NCBI RefSeq assembly: GCF_030867095.1
Contig: NC_081826.1
Span: 43,626,001 to 43,690,000, forward strand
Reading direction: 5' to 3'
Source: Alligator mississippiensis
Taxonomy: Eukaryota; Chordata; Crocodylia; Alligatoridae
Length of the DNA stretch: 64,000 bases
A model generated the notes under the pieces. The model was given only the letters and a program-made list of their open reading frames with translations, searched no databases and was not told the origin of the DNA. Below are positions 30,512 through 42,800 of the stretch, piece by piece. Position numbers and translations under genes: made by a program. Position 1 is the first letter of the stretch, and the number at the start of each line of letters is the position of its first letter.

Positions 30512-33500
30512 GCTTTTTTATTTCTGTATCGAGGCTGTGTCTATTTAAACTGGTCTCAGACAGCTATTTCTGGGTGCCGGCTTTTATCCTATTGTGTAAC
30601 ATATGCAGCATGTATAGCTGTCTCTGATTGTCTGGGTGATATGATAATCACAGCACAAGGACTGTTCAGATCCAGGATGTGAAAGTTTCTGGCCCATTAT
30701 CAGCAGCTAATACTGGTGATACATAAGGACAAAGGTGCAGTGAGCATGCCTTTACCACGTGTGTGTAGCCCAGAGGCAGAGGGAGGCGAAAGTAGCTAGC
30801 CTGAGTGCATGCTGCACAAGCACAGCTATGTTGCTTCCAGTTTGGGAGGTAGTGCATGGGGAGCAATTCAGTGTGTTTCAGCACAGTGCTGCCTGGCATG
30901 CCATGCTAGCATACAGACATGTTCAGTGATCTGCATACTTTCCAGGAGGGCATCAAAGTCTATGCTTGCAATGTTCCTCCTCCTATTTGCCATATTAGGC
31001 ACATTTTTGAGCCACAAATTTGGTACGCAGAGCAATCGGCCTTTTCTGGGGAACTGGAAAGATAACGGTAAACCATGCTCTTTCACAGTGGACCTTTCCC
31101 TGTTACAGTGAGTCTCCTTAGCTGTACATAGTGTCCTTCCAGCCATTGATGTTGTCCCACCTGAGGTCTCTGCTTTGTTAGGAACAGTCATAGAAAGCAT
31201 TTAGGCAAATAATATTTATCTTACAGAACTCTGAGCTCATGAAAATTCATTAGTGCATTCCCCTGTGATTCAGTTACGCTTTGAGGAATTTTTTCTGAGA
31301 GTGTTAGAAAAACAACTGTGGGTTGCTAAGCAGTCTTATACATATTTTATTAATCAAAGTGATTGGGCCTTCTGTTTTATGTCACTGTCAATTTTAAATG
31401 GGGAATTCCAAAGAGAGATCTCTGCTGCTGCAGACATTTCACCAGTTGGGCCTTTCCGAGGCTCAGACACACACTTACCCCAGAGATGGTAAATTACACA
31501 CACACACACACACACACACTTTCAGCAAACTAAGCAAACTATACACATTATGAAATATGGTAAGAAAAAACAAGTGAGCTGCACAGTAATGAGCCAATAT
31601 ACATTTTCACTATACAAACTGGATATCTATATTTGCTTCATTAAGTTTATTAGGTGTCTCAGAAACAACTAAGGTGGATAATATGTTCATGATATTATTT
31701 TTTAGTTTTCCAAAAAAATTTCATGAAGTTTTGTGCAAGATCTTTCATTCAAGACTGTTGGAGAATATTCCACAGCTGATTCCAGTCTCTGTCTTGCAAT
31801 GCTGACATGCTGCTATATCACTGATAATCCAATCTCAGCGCCCAAGCTACAAGTGGCTGTTCAACATGTTACCTGTAGCTCTTTGCAGAAAATATTATCA
31901 AACTTCCTTTTTGCTGCATGTACTGAGTAGGTCTTTCCTGCCACCGTGCATTATATAACATAAAGAACTGCATTAATGTCACACGTGTAGCCATGCATTA
32001 TAGTGTGCTTTGCTTCAGTTCACCTAGAAACATGTGTGGTGTTGGGGCTTTTTACTAACCACAGAATACTGATGTGACTCCTGAGTCAGTCAGGATTGAG
32101 TGAGTGTCTTTGTGCTATAGGAAGGAGGCACAACATTGTACAGAGCAGTAAGTGTAACAGGAGAGAGGCAAAAACAAGACCAAACCCAGTTGCTGAATTA
32201 CAGGAAGGGGAACTGGGCTACTGGACAAGAAATGGAGAAGATGGATCTAGATTCTCAGAGAACAGGTTAATTGTCCCTGAAAACTAGGATCTTGAGATGA
32301 GAATTGAAAAGAACCAGAGAGCCATCAAGGTCATAGTTCTATTTTATAGACTATAGGTTCACTTGTAGTAAGGTCCAGTACCTATTGGACTGCTTCAAAT
32401 TCCCTTCTCTCTATCTTGGGGTGGACAACTCTAATCACCTTCTCACTAGGCTTCATTTCCTTTCTGCTACCTTCGTCAAGCTGGGTTTTACCTCAGCATC
32501 ATTATCAGCCACCTCATAGACAGGGACTCACCCTATCATATTCACTAGGTTGTCATTGCCACCTGGGAAATTATTGGTTCAAGTATCTCATCCTGTTGTA
32601 GGTTGCTGACCCCAGGATGAGATGACCATTAAGGTTCCTTTTAGCACTGTGGTTCTCCGATACATAACCATTGTAAAGAGAACTAACATGACTCTTCCAC
32701 TTGTATGACCACACTCAGAGCAGTTCTAGAATGGGGTGACAATGCAGTATTCCCAAGTATTCTAACTACAGAGGAGGATCTAATTCATTTGAGGAGCAAA
32801 AAGTCCCAAACATACTTTGAAAATCATTTAGCGTGATAAACCTTTTGGGAAAAAGCCTACAAATAATGCTTCAGTTAAGATTTTAGTTAAATAAACACTC
32901 ATACGCTAGCAAACGGAAGGGGTCAGATAAGGTCATCCAAACAGCTATCGCTCTGTTCCCCTGTCTCTAGATATGTGAGATCTCAAAAACAACTGTAATA
33001 ATACTTTGAGTCACAAAACAAGATATATAGGGTGCCTGTACATGTGCAGCAAGGCATTACAGCACGTCGGAGCAGAGGCATTACAGCACATCGGAGCGTT
33101 ACACTATTACAGCATAATTAGAGCATGCTGGAACAGACTCGATTAATAGACTGTGGTAATTACTGCGCTCTGCCAGACTCCATTGTCACGTGTATCAGTG
33201 TCCCCATGCTGAAAAATGGTGGTGAGGTGCTTTAGTGAAAGTGCCGTTTGATGAGCCTTAGTTAAAGCTCCCCCGATACAGTTTTTTAGCAGGAACATAG
33301 TAACTTAGTGACTCTGAAACTGGAAACCACTTCATAGCAGCAAGGCCATAAATGGTGTAAGACCTGACAACTTTAGAGGCTGCCTCGTTCTGTGTACTCT
33401 AGCTACCATCTGTGGAGGCCCCTACACCAGAGCTCCCCTAATTTGAAAGAGAGAAGGCAATCTTCACCATGGAATTCACTGTCTTTGATTTAAGATGTAA

Positions 33501-34196
33501 ACTCCAACTGTAATATGTTACAGCAACAGCCTGTAAGCAACATAAAATTTCCATTACTTGAAAACCTATTTGTGACAATTAGGGAGTGAACTGCAGCTTA
33601 GACGCCTTTGTAGTCCCTCTGGATTGTGTTCTTCAGGTGACTGGCATTGCTCCTTTCCTTCAGGGTGGCACCACCTGTCTCAGCCACTCTTGGACTAGAT
33701 CTCTAGGTGGCAGCTCACTGCTTCCCAGTGGTGTCAAAGTCACAAGCCCAATTATAGGTGGAGCTTGTTTCTGGGAGCCTGTTGTGATTAGGTCCTGATT
33801 GGAGTGACTCAGAAGAGCTTCCTTTTCTTGAAAAGAAGTATTGCTCATTAATCACAGAGCATACAGCACAAAATGAAAAAGACTCAATCAAATAAAAAAG
33901 GAAAAAAAAAAGATATGCAAGGGGTGTGCTCCCTTGCATGCATACGCTCTTTCTCTCTCTGTTTTTTGCAGATTCCTGCCCAAAGAAACCTCCCTTTCTT
34001 GTGCCCTCCTCATGTCCCAAACAATACTGCAGTCTCTGCCTGCTCCAGAGTGCTGAGTATCATCTGCATGCACATCAAAAGAGATGAGAGGGAGGCAAGG
34101 TTGGCATGTGCAGAGAAGTACCTTTCCTCCTAAAGTCCCTCTGAGGGGCAGTGTGACTCCCTACCTCCTCATAACTGAGCTATCTTGCATTAGGTA
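30512..34196. other. Intergenic, no gene seen
   Basis: Contains a (CA)n tract at 31,497-31,519 and three imperfect 24-26-bp tandem units at 33,053-33,127 (GGCATTACAGCAC.TCGGAGC). The tandem units lie inside a possible MITE of about 33,029-33,210, whose ends GGGTGCCTGTACATGTGCA and, complemented, GGGGACACTGATACACGTGA are similar. Nothing else was recognised. Short ORFs look random. Confidence 0.4.
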
Positions 34197-34204
34197 TTCT
34201 AAAG

Positions 34205-34510
34205 CAGTGGTTCTCAACCTTTTTTGTACCAGGATCCATTTGTAAGCTTCAATGGCCAGTCCCAACCCAGTACCCCTCATTCCTGTCCCATTGCCACCAG
34301 GCCACAGCCCCCTAGTGTGTGGGGCAGGAGGTGGGTGTGAGGGGCATGGGGGCCCCAAGCACAGCCCCTTGCAGGCTGGAACTCTGCTAGCCTACAAGGG
34401 AAAAGCCTGAGTTTCCCATGTTTTTCTCCTTTTAAAGGAGAATCCATTTTTAAAGTTTGTTCGCGACCATTTCATAAAGTCTGTTGCGACCCACAGGTTG
34501 AGGAAAGCTG
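34205..34510. mobile_element. Non-autonomous hAT/Charlie-like element (306 bp)
   Basis: The left end is CAGTGGTTCTCAACCTTTTT, a canonical hAT-Charlie terminus. The right end, complemented, is CAGCTTTCCTCAACCTGTGG. Flanking 8-mers TTCTAAAG (34,197-34,204) and CCCTAAAG (34,511-34,518) agree at 6 of 8. There is no transposase. Confidence 0.85.
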
Positions 34511-34518
34511 CCCTAAAG

Positions 34519-35266
34519 CATTAAATATCCTAGTGCTGCTCATATTTCATGTTATTTTTCAGACTGCAGGGAAAACAGACTGATAGTTGTGGTGAACAGG
34601 ATTACTGAAATAAACATCATGATGAGACAGCAGCCAGTGCGACCTGCTGGGTAGGCTGTTCATCTACAGTAAATCAGAATGTGGAATTCCCCTGCGTACT
34701 TCCAAAAAAGGAGAGTGCATTGTTGTAGTAACAACTTGTAATCCTTTGAGGACTGGCATCTCTGCTTTGGCACTGCAGCTTTTGACAAAGTATTTTCATA
34801 AGGTAGATGGTGTAATATATACTGCAGTTAATTGTTAGAGGAGTGCTCTGTATATATATGTTAGTAGATAAAGGGGCAACCAATGGGATTCTAGAATATA
34901 CAGCAGAGCTCCTGGGTCTGGAGACTGAGTAAAAATTTTTGTGTACTGGAATTGCTGTTTTCTGCCGGCTTTCCATATCAGCTCTTAACATGATATACAT
35001 CTTAACACGGTATAAGACGTAAAACCGTTTTTACTGTTTCATAACTTGTGTGAACCACCTGAGGCACTGAGGCCCCAAAATTGCATCTACTTTGGTGCCA
35101 AACTCCTATTAAAATCAAAGGGAGCTAGGGACCTAAATACCTTTGAACATCTTGCCTTTAGTTGCTTCATTTCCTTCTGCAGTTCAAATGTATGGGAATA
35201 TCTGGGAAAATGTGAGCTTTTTCAGGCTCAAATTGAGGAAGTGGATGCAATATGGAATAAAGTGTG

Positions 35267-35312
<46 letters not shown>

Positions 35313-36265
35313 CATGTATATAGGTGTGTTTTCAACATGTCTATCAAAATGAAACTTAAACTAGACAGGAATATACCAATAACTACACATAGGGTGTTAA
35401 TGGGAGTGCAGATGATTTAAGAACATGGGAGTAATCCTAAAATTTATGTTGCAATCTGCAGGTCTGCAGTTTATGAAAAATCACTGCCACTGGGATTCAG
35501 TGTTATTTGAACCCTGTCCATATTAACCCTGCTAGCCACAACTATCTTAGAGCCAAAAGGATGCACTGAATTCTGTCCTGTGGTTTCTATTGGTTATGTT
35601 ACCCCATGAATGTTACTCTTCTACACCTCTTTTCCTAATAGGATGCAGTACTGTAGCTAGGGAAATATATTACACGCTAGCTTTTGAATAGCACTGTGAG
35701 CTGAACATTTGGCATGGACTTGTGTCATAATAAATATCCAGCTTCAATCAGCCGTTGTCTTACAAAATATTTGAAGTATTTCATGATTTGACAGGATTTG
35801 AGCAATGTTTATAGAAGTCTTTCAGACAAATGCATAGAAAAAACAATCTGAAGGAAAGAAGAAATATTTTTTCCTGCAGTGCTTTTGTATAAAGGGCCCC
35901 TTTTCAATTATAAATGGGCTAAAATTTTTCCACTGGAAACTTTACATAAATTGATTAATGTCGAGGAGTTCCGCAACACTAGGATTTTTGCTTTCTTTTC
36001 CAGAGAACTGTGATGGTTCTTGACAGGTCTGTTCAGTGTACTAAACGTGCTGGCAGCTGGGAACTATCATACTAACACCATTCTTTCTGTAGCCAGACCT
36101 TCCTATTTGCATTGAATGATGGCTTTGGATTCTTCTTTTAAGACCAGCAACCTTTTAAAAAGTGGATTGATGACCAACACAACCTGAAGCACTTCATATG
36201 GTATTTCTAGGCACGTCTACACAAGATGCTTAAGTACCATGCACATGATTTTTGCAGCCTGGCAG
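34519..36265. other. Intergenic with a (TG)n microsatellite
   Basis: (TA)n/(TG)n at 35,264-35,312. No gene or transposon was recognised elsewhere. The ORF across the microsatellite is an artefact of the repeat. Confidence 0.5.
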
Positions 36266-36269
36266 AACC

Positions 36270-36762
36270 AGGAAAAATGCCAGGAACACAACCAGGAACT
36301 GTATATGGCCTTCATTGTTTTGACGAAAGCTTTTGACTATGGAAGGCTCTACTGAAGATCTTATCAAAATTTAGCTGCCCAGGGAAATAAATCACCATCC
36401 TAAGACTCCTTCATGACCAGATGGCTGCCTCCATCCTATGCAGTTGCTCCACTATGGAGCCCTTTGGCATTTGAACTGCCATCAAACAGGGCTGTGTGAT
36501 TGCACCAATTCTGTTTTCCATCTTTCTTGTGTTCATAAAGATGCTCATCCATGACTGTCAGCCACATGGCATTGGCACTGAGCCTTTTCAATCTCTCCCA
36601 CCTCTGTGCCAAAACCAAAGTTACTTTGGTCTTGATTGTGGAACTTCAGTATGCCTATGATTGTGCTGTCATTGCAAATACTGAAGAGGACCTACAAATG
36701 GCCCTCAAGCATACCAGTGCCTGGGACAGACCCTTAACATTGGAAAAAAATGTACTCTAATG
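36270..36762 (+). mobile_element. LINE reverse-transcriptase relic (non-CR1 family)
   Basis: Across shifting frames: FDESF-like motif A region (KAFD...GRLY near 36,320), LRLLHDQMAASVL, SMEPFGI, TAIKQGCVIAPILFSIFL (motif B), then HLCAKTKVTLVLIVEL and YAYDCAVIANTEEDLQMALK, where the YADD box reads YAYD. The order and words match a vertebrate-wide LINE family with VKQGCVLAPTLFS and AKTKV...YADD. Several frame breaks make it an old pseudogene. It is likely the same family as the C-terminal relic at 25,865-26,121. Confidence 0.7.
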
Positions 36763-36764
36763 CA

Positions 36765-37773
36765 TGCCATTGGCTTTTTACTGCATTGTAGTCCTTTCTA
36801 ATTATCAGCCTTATATACTTTATAGACAGCCTTATAGTAATCAGTCTTTTTCAGGACATCTTCTGCCTTCTCAGTAAAGCAGATGAGTTTGTTTTCTCTA
36901 TTCCAAACATAAAAGCCAGTCCTCCACCTTTTGCTCATAAAAACCTACTTGCATAAGAATAGATTCATGTATCAATCCCCTAAATAGCAACCAGACAAAA
37001 CACTTGCAGCAACAGTATGAATTCTAGTCTGCTAGGATTTCTTTGTATGTGGAAGACATCCTTTGCTATGAAATACTGAAGACACTAGGCCATATTCAGT
37101 GACAGATTTAATTATATGGCATTGCAGTGGTAGTTTTTCCTTCTTTTCTCCTGGAAGAACTGCACTTCTTTTTAACCCCTAATGTGGCCATGGACTACAG
37201 AACTTCAATCTGGAAATCATTTTTTACTCAGTCCTTATTCAGGAAGACTGCTGGTGTCAATGGCAGATGTTTAAGGAGTGAAAAAAATTCCCGATAAGGC
37301 CCTTCAGCATGAGTTCCATTCCATTAAATGAAAACTCCCACCAAGTTTAGGCTCTAAATGACCTTCTGCTAAAAAAAAAAAAAAAAAAAGAACAAACTTC
37401 AAACAAACCGATTTCTTAAAACAAATTAGAATGCTAATTTCTATGCTTTTTTAAATTGAAATATAACTAGTGCCCTACAGTGTTGCCAACCCAAATATTG
37501 TGTAATAATATTCTTTAGTTTAACTCCACTGATGCTTAATTTTTTGGTGTGTTTATTTTAATATTCATGCATAGGAAGAAAATTTGTCTTTGGGCCTGAA
37601 TTTTCAAGTGTTTTTGAGAGCTTTAATTTTTGGTCACCCAGCCTCAGACATTTGAAAGGTTCCTGATCAGCAAGTGACTGGTGCTCAACATTTTTGAACA
37701 TCAGGCTCCTCTGACATACAGTAAAAAAATCAAGTGGGGTACCCAAAAATGGGGCACCCCCAAATCATAAGTA
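36765..37773. other. Intergenic, nothing recognised
   Basis: AT-rich with an A-tract of about 19 bases at 37,371-37,389. No gene was seen. Confidence 0.5.
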
Positions 37774-39699
37774 ATTTCATAGATTTCATAGATTTCATAG
37801 ACATTAGGGCTGGAAGGGACCTCGGAAGATCATCGAGTCCAGCCCCCTGCCCAAAGGGCAGGAAGTCAGCTGGGGTCATAGGATCCCAGCAAGATAAGCA
37901 TCCAGTTTGCTTTTGAAGGTGTTCAATGTAGGCGCTTGAACCACCTCTGGTGGCAGGCTGTTCCAGACCTTGGGGGCTCGGACAGTAAAGAAATCCTTCC
38001 TTATGTCCAGCCTGAAACGGTCTTGTAGTAGTTTATGACCATTCAGCCTAGTCGTCATCCCTTGGGGCGCTCTGGTGAACAAACGTTCCCCCAGATACTG
38101 GTGGTCACCCCTGATAAACTTATAGGTGGCCATCAGATCACCCCTGAGCCTGCACTTTTCCAGGCTAAAGAGCCCCAGGGCTCTCAGCCTGTCATCGTAG
38201 GGTCTGCTTCCCTGACCTCTGATCATGTGTGTGGCTCTTCTCTGGACTCTCTCAAGCTTCTCCACATCCTTTTTGAATTGTGGAGCCCAAAACTGGACGC
38301 AGTACTCCAGCTGTGGCCTCACCAAGGCCGAGTACAAGGGGAGAATGATGTCCCGGGATTTGCTTGAGAATCATGTATGGATGCAAGCCAGCATTTTGGT
38401 CGCTTTACTAGCTGCAGCATTGCACTGCAGGCTCATGTTCATCTTGTGGTCAATGATGACCCCCAAGTCTCTTTCTTGCATAGTGCTAGCCAACATAGCA
38501 CTGCCAAGCCTATAAGGATGCTGCGGGTTTTTCTTCCCATGGTGGAGAACCATGCATTTATCGGCGTTGAATACCATCAGATTCTTGTCCGCCCACTTGC
38601 TGAGCCTGTCCAGGTCAGCCTGGATCACCCGCCTGTCTTCTGGTGTGGATGCTTTTCCCCAAAGTTTGGTGTCATCGGCAAACTTGGCCAGTCCGCTTCT
38701 GACTCCAGTGTCCACATCATTAATAAAGATGTTGAACAGTATGGGTCCAAGGACAGAGCCTTGGGGGACCCCACTGGTCACAGGACACCATGATGAGTGA
38801 CTTCCATCAATTACTACCCTCTGAGTCCGACCACGGAGCCAATTCTCCAGCCAGTGGATCATGGTGGACCCAAGGTGACAATTGGCCAGCTTCACCAAGA
38901 GGTGATCATGGGACACCAGATCGAAGGCTTTTTTGAAGTCAAGATGTATGACATCAATCTCTTCTCCCTTGTCCAGGTGATAGGTCACCTGGTCGTAGAA
39001 GGAAATGAGATTGGTCAAGCAAGACCTACCTGCAACAAACCTGTGCTGGCTATCCCTTAAGATGTTGGCGTCGGCCAGTCCATTAAGGATGGCCTCTTTA
39101 ATAAACTTTTCTAAGATCTTCCCCGGGATAGAAGTCAGGCTAATGGGCCTATAGTTAGCCGGATCCACTTTCCTCCCTTTCTTGAAGATAGGCACCACAT
39201 TGGCCTTCTTCCAGTCTTCGGGCACTACACCAGAGCGCCACGAGTTTTCAAAGATCCATGCTAGAGGCTGGGCTATGATGCTCGCCAGCTCCTTGAGTAC
39301 CCTGGGGTGAAGATTGTCAGGGCCGGCTGACTTGAAGGTATCCAGCCTCTCAAGATGTTCCTTCACGAAGTCAGCATTAATGGAGGGTAGGGGATCGCCC
39401 TCACCCGGACTTCCCTGTCCCGTAGCGGGCATGGGCGTCCCATGGGACTGATGAAAGACCGACGCAAAGTACCTATTTAATAGGTTGGCTTTTTCCTGGG
39501 CGTCAGTTGTCAGTTGCCCCATCTGGTTCAGCAGGGGTCCAATGCTGCCCCTGCTTTTCCTCCGGCTCCCCACATATCTGAAAAAGGACTTTTTATTGTC
39601 CTTGCTGCTCAAAGCTAGTTGGAGTTCAGTTGCAGCCTTCGCTTTCCTGGTATGCTTCCAATAGGACCGGACAAGTGCAGAATAATCCTCCTTGGAATT
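37774..39699 (-). mobile_element. CR1 LINE, 5'-truncated, long open RT
   Basis: Minus-strand CR1 of the same subfamily as 7,860-9,881. The 3' tail of three ATTTCATAG units lies at about 37,774-37,800. A 413-codon open frame (38,371-39,612) carries the full RT: NYRPISLTSIPGKILEKFI, DVIHLDFKKAFDLVSHD (motif A), GVPQGSVLGPILFNIFIND (motif B) and FADDTKLWG with the catalytic FADD intact. The frame ends at a TGA after ACIHT, the same stop as in the 7.9 kb copy. The remaining 153 codons (37,876-38,337, [19 protein letters not shown]) are in another open frame. The endonuclease and ORF1 are absent because of 5' truncation at about 39,699. Confidence 0.96.
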
Positions 39700-39914
39700 T
39701 CTAAAAGTTCAGTCAAGATATTTTCTGTGATGGTCTCCCCTTTCTTTTTAAATTAAGAAATGAGGGAGGCTATAGTTAAAGGAAAATGCAACCATTTTCC
39801 ATGACTGCTCATTTAAAAGTCATATTTGAATAGTGACTAATGAATACTTCAGGATACCATGAATGAGGTGAGGGGGCCAACTCTTTGTCTGAGGACAAAA
39901 GCAGTGTTATTTAA

Positions 39915-40728
39915 TGTGTGAAACTTTGGTCACTGATTTGATTTGGTGGAGATTCAGCCTGATTCAGTGGCTGAATCTCTGAATCCAAATCAAATCAGAG
40001 GACCCTTTAATCTCTCCGAATTGATTCGGAGAGATCGGAACTATCCGAATCAATTTGGAGAGATTCGGAAAAATTTGGCAATTCGGACATAGACACAGCT
40101 TTAAATGTTTTTTCTACATACCTCTAGGTAGCAGGTGGCTTGTGAATGCTGCAATGGTGGGGCACATGGAGTATCCCACAGAAGCATGGGGGGCTCCCCA
40201 GCGCGCTCAGCAGCAAACCCAGAAGTGGACCAGAAGCACTTCCAGTCCACTTCCAGGTACGCTGGAAAGCGTGCTGGGAGGCCCCTCTGCATTCCCCCTC
40301 ACCCCCACCTTGGTGACTGGTGCCTCCTGGGTCTGGCGGGGGGCACCTGGGGTCTCCTCGCAGCCTATCGCCAAGCTGGGGGGCCGTGGCAGGGGGGGCC
40401 CAGCATGCTCCCTGGCAGACCTGGAAGTGGACCACACTTCTGGGTTCGCCACCAAGCACATGGAAGGCCTCCCTGCACTCCTGTGGGACATTCCATCCAC
40501 GCCAGCATTGCAGCATTCATGAGCAATGCTGGTACCTTGAGGTATGTAGAAAAAACATTTAAAACTGTGTCTATGTCCGAATCATTGATTCTCTGAATCA
40601 GCATTGACTCTTCAGATTCAGATTCAGTCAAATTGGATTGGGGACAGCGGTCCTAATCAACGAATCGAACCACTATTCCCGATTCAGGCCAAATCCGAAT
40701 TGAATAGGGCCCATTTTGCACATCCCTA
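39915..40728. mobile_element. Foldback hAT-like element, arms about 390 bp
   Basis: Perfect 8-bp flanking duplication TTATTTAA (39,907-39,914 and 40,729-40,736). The outer arms carry repeated GATTCGGA-type words and pair over GGACATAGACACAG, then TTTAAATGTTTTTTCTACAT (left 40,085-40,122; right 40,538-40,575). The pairing continues into a GC-rich interior (AACCCAGAAGTGGACC against GGTCCACACTTCTGGGTT-like sequence), so nearly the whole element is an imperfect palindrome. The complement of the right end opens TAGGGATGTGCAAAATGGGC. The left end lacks the first few bases. There is no transposase, and interior ORFs are compositional. Confidence 0.8.
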
Positions 40729-40739
40729 TTATTTAACAG

Positions 40740-42105
40740 ATCATAGATGTGGCCCAAACCGTGGTGATAAACCTATACAACAGTGTAAAAACACAGAAGC
40801 AATTCAGAATTCTATTAGCAAATACCTGCTGTGTACTCAAGTGTGCAATGAAAATAGAAACAATCTCTTTCCTTTTATGAGAATGTCATTTTAGACACAA
40901 CACAAGAGATACCGAGAGAATATATTTTTAAGAGTGTGTTTTCCAGGAATGTATCCAAATTAATGAACAAGGAATTTGGTAAAGACTCCCCTGAGCACTA
41001 TGTTCTTGTAGCTGACAATTTGAATGAAAGGGTTAAGGTTTGTAAAGTGCATTGTTAAATATCAATACCTATACTAATGAATACACCAAATGCTGCAGAT
41101 GAAGATGATGAACCTGGTCTCACAATTGCAGCTATTCAAGACAGGTAGACAGACATTTTAACTTTTTAAACCTTTATTATACAAAAAGCAATATTAAAAA
41201 CAAATGGTGAAAGTGCAAAGGTATGTGTCCTTCCCAGGGGCTAAGCAGGAAACACTTTTGTAAGAAACAAAAAAACTCCATGTCACCAGAGATAGAAACC
41301 CTCTCCCCCATGCCCTTTATGGGATTATACATGTAGGTCGAGCTGTCTCTCTCCCACCTTGCAGAGTCCCCCTTAGATGGCCAAGCATGACACAAATTGA
41401 CCCACATTTTGTTGCAAGTTGACATGTCCAGATTCAAATGTAACACATAGCTGAACTAGGAAGTGGAAGAATTGGAGGGCATCACTGGAGCTGGCCCCTG
41501 TGAGATGGTTTCTGCAGCTTTTCAAAGTTGCCATTGTGGCCTGGTCCAGGAGGAAATTGGCCATGCATATTGCGCTCCCCTTGGCTCTTGTATGGGATAA
41601 AGAAGATACACACAGCCTCAAAGAAGTCTAAGTCCAGCCTGCTGGAGCCAGTGGTGCCCATTCCAGGAGTCAATGTGGTCCCATTCCTGGAGCCTTTTGG
41701 GCAGGGTCACTGGTGGGTGCAAGAAAGAAAGACAGAAATCATTGTTGATGTTTTGTGTTTGTTTCTATTTAAATTGTTCTAAGTTCTTCACATCCTCTTT
41801 ATAACAATTCTGATTCATATAAGAAATGCAACTATATGAGTATCTCTATAGACATTAATTTAATTACATTTGTGAGCTTATGCTCTATCATTGTCGTAGG
41901 GAACTTACGATTTGTATTACCATACTTTTAATTGTTTTGTGATTGATTACAAAATTACCTTTCCCCTTCAGACCTTCTTTTACACGTTATTTTATTTTAA
42001 TATTTTTCGCTGTTTTTATAATTTATCTGGTCTTTATTGTAAGCCACCTTGAGCCTCTTTTGGAGACAGTGGCATGTAAATCAAATAAATGAACAAAAAT
42101 ATTTT
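40740..42105. other. Intergenic, with a probable LINE/SINE 3' tail at its end
   Basis: Most of it shows nothing. At about 41,930-42,090 TTATTGTAAGCCACCTTGAG, then AAATCAAATAAA, resembles a reptile retroposon 3' end (GTAAGCC.CCTTGAG...TAAATAAA). Family not assigned. Confidence 0.4.
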
Positions 42106-42109
42106 CCTT

Positions 42110-42800
42110 TCTTTTCAGTGTCTTGTAGATGACTAGATGTCAGCTTAACCTCAGTATGGCTAAAACAGTCTCCTTTCTGCTACCTTCTTTCTTGATGACT
42201 GATGGAAGTACCACGATCTAGCCCATCACTCAAATCTGTAACCTGGAAATTTTCTATGACTTGGATCTCTCTCTAGATATGCACATCCAGGCTACGTTTA
42301 AGGCAGGCATAGTCTTTCAGTACAACATATCTAAGATATAACCTTTCCTTTCCATCTACACAGGATTACTGCAGCATCCTTTTTCCCTGGCTTTGATGAA
42401 TCTTGCTCCATTGATACTTAGAATGCCAGTGGAAATAACATTTTCTTAGGCTGTTGCTTTGATTATGTTGTCTATGTATCTCTTCAACTGGCTTTCCCTT
42501 CTCTGTCACATCAAATATAATGTACTTGTCTTCACTTTCAAACTACTTCAGTCTATCTCTGTTATCACTTTTTTCAGTATCAGGAGGTCACCTTTTAACT
42601 CCAAAAGCCCCATTATGCCAGCCTCTGGTGCTCACTCCTTAGATTTTCAAATGCCTTTATGCTTTCTCTCTTGCTGCTCCTTTTACTTAGAAACAGCTTA
42701 CAATTAACGTAGTGCTCCTTCATTATCTTCTTTCAGATCCCTTTGTAAAACTCTTCTTTGCCACAATGCTACAACAGTTTTTACAACCATTAAGTGTCCC
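42110..42800 (+). mobile_element. L2-like LINE relic (C-terminal ORF2)
   Basis: Across several frames: QLNLSMAKTVSFLLP, NLEIFYDLDLSLDMHIQATF, then after a gap LETAYN, RSAPSLSSFRSLCKTLL. This matches the L2-type pattern (L..SKTE.L, LGV.LD..LSM..QI, RSAPSL.SFKK.LKTHL). It is strongly decayed, with many stops and frame changes. Confidence 0.6.

Noticed and set aside
33053-33127. CRISPR-like spaced repeats
   Set aside because: There are only three short, adjacent and imperfect units in a vertebrate genome. They form a small tandem repeat within a possible MITE.
35046-35420. 124-codon ORF at 35,046-35,420
   Set aside because: It runs through a (TG)n microsatellite and has no conserved content.
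40055-40596. ORFs of 130-155 codons within 40,055-40,600 as genes
   Set aside because: Several overlap in different frames on both strands of a GC-rich palindrome, which is a composition effect.
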